From contig JANHCV010000013.1 in the NCBI GenBank assembly GCA_025594325.1, forward strand, positions 1,302,001 to 1,366,000: a DNA stretch of 64,000 nt, in the 5' to 3' direction. Under the pieces are notes generated by a model that saw nothing but the letters and a program-made list of their open reading frames with translations, had not been told where the DNA came from and did no database searches. Of this stretch, positions 20,901 through 31,315 are shown in pieces. The translations under genes and the position numbers were made by a program. This stretch comes from Blastocladiella emersonii ATCC 22665 (taxonomy: Eukaryota; Blastocladiomycota; Blastocladiomycetes; Blastocladiales; Blastocladiaceae). Every line of letters begins with the position of its first letter. Positions within the stretch are counted from its first letter, which is position 1.

Positions 20901-22037
20901 CGGCGCTCGGCAAGCAGGCGCACTCGGTGCTCCTCACGAGCGGTACGCTGTCGCCCATGGGCACGTTCGCGTCGGAGCTGCAGGCCGACTTCCCGATCCG
21001 GCTCGAGGCCGACCACGTCATCCAGCTCGACCAGACGTGGGTCGGCGCCGTCAACTCGCCCGAGCTGATCGGCACCTACCAGCAGTCCGAGACGCTCGAG
21101 TACCAGGACGCGATCGGGTGGGCCGTTGTCGAGCTCGCACGGCACGTCCCGCACGGCATGCTCGTGTTCGCGCCCAGCTACGCGTTCCTCGACAAGCTCA
21201 TCAACCGGTGGCGCCTCACGGGCGCCTACGACGCGCTCGAGCGCGTGAAAAAGGTCTTCACCGAGCCGCGCGCCGGTAAGGAGGCCGCGTTCGAGGACGC
21301 CATCAACGGGTTCTACGAGGCCGTCGAGGAGAGCTCGCAGCGCGAGCGCGATGTCGGGCACTGGCTCGGCGGCGGGTACGCTACTCTCATGTTGCTGTGG
21401 GAACCGTGTGCGGGAGGCGGACTGACTCGACTCGCTCCGTTTGTGTAGCGCGCTCATGTTTGGCGTGTACCGCGGCAAGGTGTCCGAGGGCATCGACTTT
21501 TCCAACAACCGCGCGCGCGCCGTCGTGTGCATCGGGATCCCGTACCCGAGCGTGTACGTTCTCTCGCGTTGTCCTTCGCCCCGACGCTCGCACTCACTGC
21601 GTTCTTCACCGCGTAGCATGGACAAGAAGGTGCAGCTCAAGAAGGCGTACAACGACCGGCACCGGTACGCGCGCAGGCTCCTGTCGGGCAGCGAGTGGTA
21701 CGACATCCAGGCGTACCGCGCCATCAACCAGGCGCTCGGCCGGTGCATCCGCCACCGCAACGACTGGGGCGCGCTCGTCCTGCTCGACCGCCGCTTCGCC
21801 ACCCCCAAGGCGCAGCAGGGCCTGTCCAAGTGGGTCCGCCCGCGCATCACCGTGTGGAACCACCTCGGTGCCGCGCTCGAGAACGTCGTCGGGTTCCTCG
21901 AGTACCGTGGCGTCAAGTACGCCCCGCCGCAGCCGCCGCCAGGGTCCGAGGCGAGGATCGAGGAGGTGCAGGAGGGTGACGCGGACGCGAGCGATGGCGG
22001 CAGCGACGAGGGCGGGTTCATGCCTGCACAACCCTGA
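17994..22037 (+). CDS. BRIP1: FANCJ/BRIP1-type Fe-S DNA helicase (XPD family)
   Basis: Five exons: 17994-20383, 20451-20776, 20838-21375, 21449-21553, 21617-22037; 3,780 nt, 1,259 aa. Residues 1-360 are Pro/His/Ala-rich and probably disordered. The helicase core then begins with FPFDAYPSQLSMM (Q-motif region, typical of FANCJ) and motif I ESPTGSGKS at about 398-406. Four Fe-S cluster cysteines lie at about 608-670 (NQYC, DAC, KSC, GCPYF). Motif II VLDEAH is near 708. Later motifs are LLTSGTLSPMGTF, VSEGIDFS and QALGRCIRHRND. Expected role: 5'-3' helicase in interstrand cross-link and G-quadruplex repair. The FANCJ-like Q-region favours this over RTEL1, XPD or CHL1. An acidic/basic insert lies between motif I and the Fe-S domain. 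Intron 2 (20777-20837) is GC-AG (gcacgt...tag). The ATG at 17994 is the first in frame. Confidence 0.9.
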
Positions 22038-22655
22038 GATTGTAAGCTAGCAATATACACCGTAGGCTACATCCGAAACGATTGATGCAGGGGCCGGCAG
22101 CGCGGAGGCATCTCGCGAGCTGAAGGCGGGCGACAGGGCAGGCGACTTGGCCGACAGTCCAGGCGAGGGCGGCGCTGAGACACGACGCGCCGGCGCCGAC
22201 CTGAGCTGCTGAACGACGGGCCACGCTCCGACTTGGACTCGCCGCTCGTGCGGGGTCAACCTACGTCCTTCCTGCCCGTTTCATCTCGGTGATAGAGGAG
22301 GCGGGGCGTGACTCGCGGTGCTTGGTGACGTAGTCCATCAAAACCAACGGATCACCGCCGCGGAGCCCATGGCGGCAGATGGGGATGACCGTGAGGTCGG
22401 TAGCGCGGCGGTGGCGCACCCATTCGGCGTTGACAAGGACGGACAGGATACACAGGCTCTTCGGACCTCCAGGACTGCCGCATGTAGAAGTCGATCGCGC
22501 GCGACGCCGGCGTGGCTCGTGAGCAGGGATCGAGCTCACGCACCCTCGCACGCGCGGGCGGCGAATGCAACGACGCGAGAACGTTCGAGAGGCCCAGCGT
22601 CGGGTTCGGTGAAGGCCTAGTACATAAACTGCGCGGCCGCGAAAGCACGCTCGCT
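22038..22655 (-). other. Intergenic with a possible minus-strand gene remnant
   Basis: Between FANCJ and inverted duplication 2. On the minus strand a frame ending at stop 22261 has a plausible C-terminus (CILSVLVNAEWVRHRRATDL, then ICRHGLRGGDPLVLMDYVTK) but no beginning outside the repeat. It may be the tail of a gene cut by the repeat junction at 22656. The stretch 22500-22617 is similar, in inverted orientation and with obvious divergence, to 40683-40796 on the other side of the duplication. Confidence 0.3.
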
Positions 22656-23020
22656 CAGGGCGGCCACGTTCGGGGGCGGCCCACACCGAGCCGAGCGAGA
22701 ATCTCGGAGATCGTCGGTGCGCCCAGCCGCTGCTGCAGCGGGCGCGCCGCGCGAGGAAGAAACGAGGGCCAGAAGCCGCGGACACATAAAGTACAAGCCG
22801 AGAGAGGTAGCTGTAGCGAGAGACGACGGGCCTGCTGCTAGTCCGCGACGGGGGCGGCGACAGCAGATGGCGCGCGCGCCGCTCGAGCTCCGACCGTCGT
22901 TCCAACTTTGGGGGAAGAAGAGGGCGTGTGCGAGCAGGAGCAGCAGCTCGGCACCAGCTCGGCAGCGACGACTCGACTCGACTCGAGGTGCGCCGAGTTG
23001 GGGAGGGCAGGGCGAGCTGA
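22656..23020 (+). repeat. Dispersed repeat, copy A
   Basis: The first ~365 bp of the left arm recur at 63670-64000 in the same orientation with very few differences (mainly a changed stretch near 22706-22726), and at 40113-40477 in the right arm. It contains the TATA-like ACATAAAGTACAAG near 22785-22800 and a long purine-rich strand. Copy C reaches the window edge, so the true length is unknown. Confidence 0.75.
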
Positions 23021-24924
23021 TTCGAAGCAGGGTCCGCAGCGTCGAGGGACGGGCGGTGGTCAAGGGCGATGGCGCGCAAACGACACTCGAAGCGGTGCAC
23101 GACCGTGAGCGGAAACGTTGGTCGGCGCGACTGACGGAGGCAGCAGGTCAGGTCGGGACGCGGTGGGGCAGAGCAGGGCGACGCGCGCGTTGGGTTACAC
23201 ACGGAGGGAGGAGTGGCGACGATTGGGGGCGACGGCGCGGACGTGCGCGTGCGAAGGCCGTCGAGCTCGCGGGCGAGGGCAAACGCGCTGGTTGGCACGT
23301 AGAGCGTGGAGTGGTGGTGGTGGCGGCGGCGGGCAAGCGCGGCGCATGCGACAGCACCCGCTCGGCCACATGCATACGGAACGAGGAGAGGACCACCAGC
23401 TGTGCTGCCGTTTGACGCCGACAGAAGGAGGTTGCTTGCTGCAGCGCTCAAGCGCGAGAGCGATGCCATGGGGCGAGCAGCCCGCGGAGCACGCTGCGGG
23501 CGAGGTTCATGCGATTCCATCAAGTTACAGTGCCACGTCGTGCCTTGCCTTGTTGACGTGCACATGGACATGGAGGTGAGCGGGGTGCCTGACCGACCGA
23601 GGCCGCGCCACGCCACACGGTGGCCATGGCCGTGGCCGCCGCGCTGCGCGTCCTTGTCAGCTGACGGCGACTGACGCGTCGCGGGGCGCGCTTCGGGAGG
23701 GAGAGGTGAGGAGGCCCGAGCCTTCCTCTTCTTCTCTCTCTTCGCCGACTGACGCCCCATGCACCATGACCATGAAAGCCGATGCAACGTGATAACTTGG
23801 TGCAACATCACGCCGGACAGGCCCTGACGCGGATCGGCGCCGTCGTGAGGTGCCCAGCCGCATCTGCTGTACCGCTACTACTGTATGACTGAGCTGAGCG
23901 TCAGTCGGACTGCTTCGTCAGCTATGCAGATGCAGCTCGTCCGTCCCCGTCGTCCTTGTCGGGAACGCCGCCTTCCGCTTGCCGTGCCCTACGTTAGTCG
24001 CGCGCGAACGTTTGCTTCAGCGGCGGGCCCCGCTAGCCAGCGTCCCTCGCTCGCTCGCCTCGTTCCGGTCCCCCTGTCGCCCCACGCCGCCGATCTGCAC
24101 TGCCGAACCTCACCCGACCACCGTGACCGCTTCGTCGTCCTCGCCAGCCACCTGCTCGTCCCCCGCTGGCATGCATTCCCGAGCCGCACGACCTCCGTTC
24201 GAGCCGACCTACATGGACGTGCTCACAGCCTCGGCAACTTCATGGCGGGCCAGGTGAGTCGTCGCCACACGCGCACGCACGAGCGGGGCCAGCGTTTGGT
24301 GTGCGCGCGAGGTGCGCGCGAGGTACGCCGCCGCGAGCGGCTACCGCGGCTCGGTGCGCTTCGGGGTCCGCTGCTGCTCGTCGGCCGCAATCGCCGCCTT
24401 TCGCACCTGCTGCTTTATGACCTCGCGCTTTCGTAGCCTAGCCCAGCTGGCGGGCGGCCTGCTGCTTCGCGAGAGCATGGATGCTGCCGCCTCGCTCAAC
24501 TGGCGGCCACGGCGGCGGGAACCCCTTGGATCGTCGCCCTTGACGTGCGCGTGCACCCGCCGTACCGCGTTGATTCACGCTTTCGCCGCGCGGCCCGAGC
24601 GAGGCCTTAGGATGCGTCCGTTGCTCAGCGTGTACACACGCGCGAGGTGAGCGTGCGTGCGTGCCGACGGCGAGCCGAATTCGCGCGCGGTCTACTACCC
24701 TCCCCGCCACCCCTGCCGACACTCTGACGAGACCGAGTGAGCGGAGGCACGCACGCGTGGTGATGATGATGTGCGGCGCCTTTGTTACGACGCTCGGGCC
24801 AGAAAGGCGCCTGTCTGGACTTGCGCGCGCTCGCGCGCGTGGCGGCCACGATGGCGCGGCGGGGGACGCTGGCCGCCGCCCGGCCCAGCCAGCCCGCCGC
24901 CCGCCGCCCGCCGCCCGCCGACTT

Positions 24925-25245
24925 AGACACATGAATTCCCCCAAAAACAATAATTCTTGTTTATCACTGAATCGTGATCAGGGACCATCAGGGACCCCAG
25001 AAATGCAAAAATCCCCGAGTCAAAGCATGGGGGTGTTGAGATCGTGTTCGGGCGCGCCGAGGCGAAAAAGTTTTTCACTCGCGGCCGTCGCGACGAGCTC
25101 GCGGCGCGGGTGGGCAATTCAAGCACGTAACGCTCAATCTGGCAGCTCCCGACCTGTCTCGGATCTGGCTCAAACTTTGCACGTAATCTTCTGATATATC
25201 ATGAGATATTTTAGACTAGTGAGCATAATTTTACGGCGTCGTTTG
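24925..25245. repeat. AT-rich island, possible mobile-element remnant
   Basis: About 320 bp with long A and T runs (CCCCCAAAAACAATAATTC, GATATATCATGAGATATTTT) in otherwise very GC-rich DNA. The sharp change in base use suggests an inserted element or a remnant of one. No terminal repeats or coding motif could be identified. The right-arm counterpart is 37888-38208. Confidence 0.35.
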
Positions 25246-25827
25246 ACGGCCCTGCATGCATCGGGGGTGGTTAGTTCACGTATTCGAGCTCCACCTCGCT
25301 CGCTCACTGGGTTGGCCACCGGGCCGGGCGACACTCTGCTCCCACTGCTCGGGCCCGCGACCGCGTCCACTGGCTTCGCTCGCCATCCTTTGCCCACGAT
25401 CACGATCACGATCGCCGCTAATCAGCATCATGACCGCCGGCCGGGTCGACGACCAAGGCAAAGCGCGGCAACATGGCCGCCGGGTCGACGACCAAGGCGA
25501 AGAAGCAGCAAGCAACATGGCCGACCGCCGGGTCCTGGACCTGCGTGTGGTCGACGCGGCGGCGACGCGCGAGACACGGGCGCTGTAGTGGCGGCGGTGG
25601 CCGTTCCAAGGCGCGCGCGCGCGAGGAGGTGTGTGCGCCGCCTCGTACGCGGGAGGAACGAGCGGCGGGTTGCCCGACGTTCATGAGCTCGCCGTCCGCG
25701 AGCTAAGCTAACCCGTTGCGTCCGTTTGATGTTCCCGTCCGGCGCGCGCCCAACCTGTCGTCGTCCAACCTGTCGTCGCCCGCGATCGCGCCCCGCGACG
25801 GCGCGCGCGCAAGTTCGGAAGTTCGGC

Positions 25828-26160
25828 ATGCCGACCGCCGCCGAGCTGGTTGACGAGAACGAAGATCCCCACCCGACTCGTGTCCTGCGGTCGGCCGACC
25901 TCACGCGCATCGCCACGCATCGCCAAGAAGCGGGGCGGCGGCCCGCGGCAAAGGAACCGTTGGCGCTGTTTGGCGTCGACCTGCTGTCGCGCGAGGACAT
26001 GAGCTCCGAGGAGGACGGCGATGTGGCCGGCACGAAGCATCGCGGCTTGGGCGCCACCAAGTACGCGAGATTCGCGCCGAGCCGCGCCGCGCGGAAAAGG
26101 GTTGCCGATGCTGGCACGCGTCCAAGAGGGACCTGGCCCGACGCGACGACGGCAGCATAA
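25828..26160 (+). CDS. Possible small acidic/basic protein, left arm
   Basis: ATG 25828 opens a 110-codon frame starting MPTAAELVDENEDPHPTRVL and containing GVDLLSREDMSSEEDGDVAG, with more Asp/Glu than the shadow frames around it. No family recognised and no supporting introns; a promoter is not evident. It could be a real small gene, an exon, or a chance frame. Confidence 0.25.
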   Translation: MPTAAELVDENEDPHPTRVLRSADLTRIATHRQEAGRRPAAKEPLALFGVDLLSREDMSSEEDGDVAGTKHRGLGATKYARFAPSRAARKRVADAGTRPRGTWPDATTAA

Positions 26161-26892
26161 AGTAGAAGCGGGGCCGGCTGCCGGGATGAGCCGCGGCACG
26201 CAGCGGCGCTCGAGGACGGCGACGCTCTCGCCGGGTAGCGGGGAGCATGTTTGGACGCAGCAAGGTTGAGTGAGCGTGGACGGCGACGGGTTGAAGGCGC
26301 GCACCTGAGCGCGAGAGCGAAAGCGCTGCTTCAGCCAGACGGCAAAGCAGTAGCAAGCGGTCGAGGAACACGGTGGCTCGCGAGCGACCGAGCCAAGCGT
26401 GCTGCTGCTGGCGCTGCTTCGGGTGGCAACGACCCAAGGGGCGGCGGCGGCGGCTTACAACGGGTGTGCAGCTGGCGTGTGCCAGCACACGCGGGGCAGC
26501 GGCAGCGGGCAGAGTGTCGCGTGCGCGCGGGATGGCCATGCCACCGACCGCAGCCGCTCCAGCACAACGGCCGCAGCGAGGGAGCGAGCGAGCGCGGACA
26601 TCACCACCACGGCTCACGCTGCAGTCTGACACCGTAGGAGAGAAAGTGCAGGGTGCGGTCGGCGAGGGGGCGATGCGCGCGGGGACACGATGGCGAGTCG
26701 TTTGAGCGGTGGCGCGCTCGCCGGCGGCAACAAGCGTCTAGGGTCATGCATGGGTCATGGGCGCATGGTACCGCCGCGGCGTGTGCGACGTGTTGATGTG
26801 GTATACATGGATGCGTTTCATGGAGTGGTGAGGTAATATAGCGGGTCATGATCAGGCGAGAGAGCGAGGACCGCGCGCGGCGACGAGGCGCC

Positions 26893-26899
26893 CTTTATA
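26893..26899 (-). promoter_or_regulatory. TATA box with no recognised gene downstream, left arm
   Basis: Reading the minus strand, TATAAAG at 26899-26893 lies in a GC-rich context and is followed about 50 bp later by ATG 26849 of an 82-codon frame without recognisable homology. It lies downstream of the aminopeptidase stop codon and points into the unassigned interior of the arm. The right-arm counterpart is 36234-36240 (plus). Confidence 0.35.
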
Positions 26900-27213
26900 C
26901 TCCTCCGCCCGTGCCCCGCTGCCTGCCACGCGGCGGCCACCGCCACCGACAAGGACTCTGGCGCTCTGACGCGAGCAGCGAGCAGCGAGCAGCGAGCAGG
27001 TCGCTGGCTCGCGGCGGTCGCCCACAGACTTTCGACGTGCCGCTCATGCGAGGTCGCGTCGCTCACCATCCGCTGCCCTTGACATCTCGTGCGCAGCTCG
27101 GGTTGCACACGACGAAGTCTCTAGCTCTCGCGACCATCAACTTCTCAAGCACGACACCAGGACGACTACAACCTCGCTACATTCATCCCCACATCAAACG
27201 ATCGTCTACAGAT

Positions 27214-30200
27214 CTACTCGGACTTCTTCTCGGCGGCCTCCTTGAGGACCTTGTCGAGGTCGTCCTTGGCGAGCCACTTGCCCTCGACCTCCTTGATCTT
27301 CTTCTCGAGCTCCTCGACGCGCTTGGTGAGGGCGGCCACCTCGGGCACCTTGTTCCCAGTACTGCCGCGGGCGCGGGTGATGGTGCGCTTGAGCGCGGGC
27401 TTGTCCTGCTCGGCGGCTAGCACGAGGGCCGCGTCGGCGGCGCCCGCGAACTGGGCGGGCAGGCCGTAGGGCAGGTTGGCGATGGCGGCCGTGGCCGACG
27501 CGCGCACGCGGAAGTGCGGGTCGTACAGGACCTCGGCGATCGCCTCGCCAATGGTGCGCGCGAGCGGCTCGGGGACCCACGCGGCGGCCGACGCGAGCGC
27601 CTGCACGAGGTTGGCCTTGACCGAGAACGGGAAGTCGGCGCCCATGACCGCGGCGTGCTGCGCGAGCAGGAACTCGGCCGCCTCGACGGTGCGGAACGCG
27701 GCCACGTCGTGGTACGACATGGCGCGCACCGAGTCCTTGTAGTCGGTAAACTCGGGGGTCGTGCCGGCGGCGTAGGCGGCGACGAGCGCGAAATCCTCGG
27801 GGCGGCGCTGCGCCGCGATCGCCGTGATGAGCGCCGAGCGCTGCACGTACGTCAGGTCGGCCTTGGGGTCGGCGAGCGTCGCGTGCGCAAACTTGGCGAT
27901 GGCCGGGTGCTTGAAGTTGAGGCGGTTGAAGATGAGCTTGCGCGCGACATCGTCCGTCTCCTGCGCCGCCAGATCGACGAGCAGGTCGACGGCGGGCGCG
28001 TGGCGCAGACCGGCGAGCGCCATGGCGATCTTGGCGCGGACCATGGGCATCTTCTCGGCGAGCGCGATCGGGCGCACCTTGCGCAGCGTGTAAAAGTCGG
28101 CGTCCTTGAGCAGCGTGCGGTACGCGCGGACGCGGTTGACGCAGTCGCGCGCACCCGCGGCCGTGGCGAGCAGCACGTCGTGGCCCGGGTTGAACTCGCC
28201 TTCGAAGGCGAACAGCTGGAAGCCGTCGGGGTCGACCTCGACGCGCACGGGCTTGCCGCCGGGACCCGCAGCAGTGCCGGTGTGGGCGGCAGCAACGGCC
28301 TTGGCCGAGTTGCCGTCAAACGACGCGACCGCGCGGTGCACGGCGCCGTCGGCCGTGGCAAACTCGACGGGCACGTCCATGGCGAACAGCGGGACGCCCT
28401 TGGCGGCGTCGGCCTGGGTCTGCTCGAGCGTGACGTGCGCGACGCCCTTGGCCTCGTCGTAGGCGTACTCGGCCTTGAACTTGGGGAAGCCCTTGGAGTA
28501 GAACCACTGGTCGAAGAAGCGCGTCAGGTTGAGGCCCGAGAACTCCTCGAGCACCTTGCGGAAGTCGTCGGTCTCGACCGTCTTGCCCGTGAACCGGCGC
28601 ACGTACTCGCCGACGGCGGGCCAGAACACGTCGTCGCCGAGCAGGCCGCGCAGCATGTGGATGCGCGCGCCGCCGCCCGGGTACAGGTGGCCGTCGAACA
28701 TGTTCCACGAGTGGTCGTACTGGCGGCAAACGACGGGGCGGAGATAGCGCTGGGTCTCGCGGATGTAGGCCTCCTGGTCGTCGAAGCGGTACATGCGGGC
28801 ACGCTGGCGCATCTCCTCGGGCGTGGCGCCGACGTGCTCCTCGACCCAGACCGACTCGATGTAGGTGGCCCACGACTCCTTGAGCCAGGCGTGCTCGAAG
28901 AAGCGGACGACGGTCTAGCGAGCGGTTCGGGTGGGCGTGCGTAAGTCGGCGGCGGTTCCAGGTGTGTTCTGGGAGAAGCGAGAGCGTACCATGTCGCCCT
29001 GGATGTCGAGAATGATGATGGGTACAAGTGGGGAAGCGAGGGGGCGCGGGTTAGTGGTCGGCGACGCGCGACGCGGTCCACTCGAGCGAGACGCGTACGA
29101 AGAGCGAGTGGGCCATCTCGTGGATGTTGATCGTGTCCATGACAAACTTGTTGTCGCGCTCGTGGGTCTTGTCCATGGCGAGGAAGCTGCCCCAGCTACA
29201 AGGGACAACGAGGTGACGAGGGTGAGTGACCAGTCGGTCGCGGCACGACGCTCCGCCCAACGATTCCGAGGACCCGCCCAACGATTCCAGGGCCCCATAT
29301 AGGTCAGGAGAACAGGAAAACACGTACGAAACAGAAGAAATGTTCTCCATGGCCCCACCAATGAATGGAGACATGACTTGGTGATACTTTGGCCACGGGA
29401 TGGGCGTAATTTTGGCGCACAACCACGAGTACATGGCCGGCGTCGAGTCCAGGCCGCGCTTGACGTCCTCAATGGCAAAGTTCTTGGGCGCATAGTACTT
29501 GATGGGCACCTCGCCGAGCGCGGTCACGGCCGGGCGGTCGTCGATGGTCTTGAAGTCGCCCACGGCGAGGAACAGCAGGTACGACGGGCACGGGAAGTCC
29601 AGGTCCCACACGGTCGTCTTGAGCGAGGCGTCCTCGGCGTTGGGGGTCGACGAGACAAGGGCGCCGTTGGCGACCGTCTCGAAGTCGGCGGGCGCCGTCA
29701 GGCGGAACGTCAGGCGCGGGCGCACCGTCGGGAAGTCGACGCACGGCAGCCAGTAGCGCGCGCGCTCCGTCTCGTGGTCCGTGATCGCGTACGTGCCGTT
29801 CGACGGCGTGTCGACCGAGTTGAAGAAGAGGCCCGACACGGGCTTCTCGACGCGGTACGTGACGGTGATCTTGCGCTCGTCGCCCTTGGCGGCGAAGGGC
29901 TCGGCCCAGCGCAGCGTGATCTCATTGCCGTCGTACTCGAAGCCGGCGAGCTTGTCGCCCGTGACGGCGACGTTGTCGAAGCCGACGGCGTGCAGGGTCA
30001 GGCGCGTCGCGGCGTCGCCGAGGGCGGCGGCCGTCGGGACGGCGGCGTTGCAGCGGACCGTGTGGGTGACGGTGCCGTCGACGGCGTTGTTGGGGAAGTC
30101 GAAGACGAGGCCGATGTCCATGTGAACAGGCTCCAGCGTGATGTTGGGCGCATAGTGCTTGACGGCGTCGGCGGCGGCGAAGCCGGCGAGGTCGTTGTGC

Positions 30201-30274
30201 GGCTCGGCACCGGCGGCTTCGCCGAAGAGCTCGGCAGCGGCGCGGACGTGCGCGCAGGACGAGGAGCAGGGCAT
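27214..30274 (-). CDS. M1 family zinc aminopeptidase, complete copy
   Basis: Four exons: 29328-30274, 29099-29195, a 9-nt microexon 28990-28998, and 27214-28914; 2,754 nt, 917 aa. The GAMEN exopeptidase motif (GGAMENIS) is at about 306-313. HEMAH is at about 341-345 and the third zinc ligand is the Glu of WLKESWATY; the microexon (Gly-Asp-Met) restores exactly the 18-residue HEXXH-to-Glu spacing of the family. An ERAP1-C-like helical domain and a short C-terminal coiled coil (KRVEELEKKIKEVEGK) follow. Expected role: removal of N-terminal residues from peptides, cytosolic since no signal peptide is seen. The first ATG in frame is at 30274; an earlier TTG is unlikely. The first ~156 codons lie in the spacer, the rest in the duplicated arm, so this is the original copy. 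Confidence 0.95.
28990..28998 (-). other. 9-nt microexon of the aminopeptidase
   Basis: Phase-0 exon GGCGACATG between introns 28999-29098 (gtacgc...cag) and 28915-28989 (gtacgc...tag). It encodes Gly-Asp-Met right after HEMAHSLF. Skipping it would remove three residues and break the conserved X18 spacing to the zinc-binding Glu. The right-arm counterpart is 34135-34143. Confidence 0.85.
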
Positions 30275-31315
30275 GGTTTGGTTGCGTAGCAAAGAGTGCG
30301 GGCGGGGAGCGAGGACGGCGTGCGGCGGGCGCGCTCGCTATTTGTAGGGCGGGCGGGTTGGGGAGGATCGGGAGGGGTCCGGCAGGAATCCGACGTCAGC
30401 GCGTCACAAGAGGCACAACAAGGGCGGGTCGGGGGAGGAGACGTGCCGCGAAAAGGGCCGAGGAGAACCCGCGCGCCTGCGGCACCGTCACCTGATCAAA
30501 TCGCCACACGGCCGGCCCGCCGTGCAGCGTGCGCGAGGCCCCCGTAGCTGGCGTCGTCGACGCGGAAGTTGACGCACTCGGCGGCCACCAGATCGACATG
30601 GCGGCAGCGGTGCGGGCTGGCGCGATCAGGGACCCGTGTGCCGCGAGCGCGCTGGCGCGGCGGGCGAGGTGACGGGTGAGCGACAGCATCGGCCTAATTC
30701 AGTCTAGGCTGCGAGGGAGAGCAGCACGGTGGCCCTGCGTTGCACTAAGTTACGTGGCAATCGTCCTTCTCGATGGGACGCCGATCGCGGCAGCGGGGGT
30801 GGCTCAGCATCGGCGAGCGCGCGCCCGCCGTGGCAACGCGGTCAGCTGACACCGTGTGAGCGGCGCAGCGCGTCCTTCCGCCCCGCTTCGCGTTACCCGT
30901 TACATTGCGCCCGCGCGCTCCTAGACCTCGATGCAACCCATACATTCCGCTATGCGACGTCATGCACTGACTAGCGCGAGCACTCTTTGGGCACTTGCCG
31001 CTTGCCGCTCCAGGATCCCGCCCATGGTTGAGCAACGGGACGACGACGCGCCTTCCGATTCGACTTTGACTAGCTGTTCGCGTCGCGGCCGCGACGTGCC
31101 CCATGAACACATCGCACTTACCAATCACCATTTCATTGCAGAATCCACGAGAGATCAACATGCTGAGAGGAGGAACGCGACCACTCGACTGTGCTGTTAG
31201 TCGGACAAGTTTAAGCCATGCTCGCGAGCAAAGTCATAAATGAGAGACACCCCTGGAACGTAGCTATGGCAGCTCAGGAGATCTTCATGGACTAGAAATA
31301 GCGGATAAGCAGCTG
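30275..31315. other. Aminopeptidase upstream region; possible gene debris
   Basis: About 1 kb. On the minus strand near 30480-30690 two overlapping frames look weakly coding (MLSLTRHLARRASALAAHGS, and VDLVAAECVNFRVDDASYGG one frame over), perhaps a remnant of a small gene. Nothing else is supported. This stretch must contain the aminopeptidase promoter; no TATA box was seen. Confidence 0.35.

Larger units (their letters stand above)
23021..27213. other. Arm interior without a recognised gene
   Basis: About 4.2 kb. Most open frames are Arg/Ser/Pro-rich shadows on both strands. Points of note: a (CCGCCCG)n run ending near 24922; an AT-richer island at 24925-25245 unlike its surroundings; two imperfect tandem copies of a ~45-bp unit at about 25430-25515 (CGGGTCGACGACCAAGGC shared); an 8-bp tandem duplication AAGTTCGG near 25811; AGCGAGC tandem copies at 26974-27000. 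No reverse transcriptase, integrase or transposase motif was recognised in any frame. Confidence 0.45.
22656..29807 (+). repeat. Inverted duplication 2, left arm (7,152 bp)
   Basis: Pairs with the reverse complement of 33326-40477 (x pairs with 63133 minus x). Inner boundary 29807/33326 and outer boundary 22656/40477 were placed by base comparison; the outer edge continues imperfectly to 22648/40485. Comparing the translated frames of both arms shows a single difference, at 26533/36600. It contains most of an aminopeptidase gene and 4.5 kb without a recognised gene. Confidence 0.95.

Noticed and set aside
22450-22500. Minus-strand IDFYMRQSWR, reminiscent of the N-terminal domain of Cys-loop receptors
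   Set aside because: Too short, lies in a different frame from the better C-terminal block, and no transmembrane segments or Cys-loop are nearby. Probably chance.
23979-24650. Possible TIM17/22-like membrane protein on the plus strand of the arm (LGNFMAGQ, GYRGSVRFGV, AAIAAFR)
   Set aside because: Requires several frame changes, and an equally plausible helical frame exists on the opposite strand (24341-24556). Not supportable.
26974-27000. AGCGAGC tandem copies as a telomere-like or satellite array
   Set aside because: Only about four copies; an ordinary microsatellite.
27514-28944. 476-codon plus-strand frame opposite the aminopeptidase
   Set aside because: Antisense shadow; the minus strand has GAMEN, HEXXH and correct splicing.
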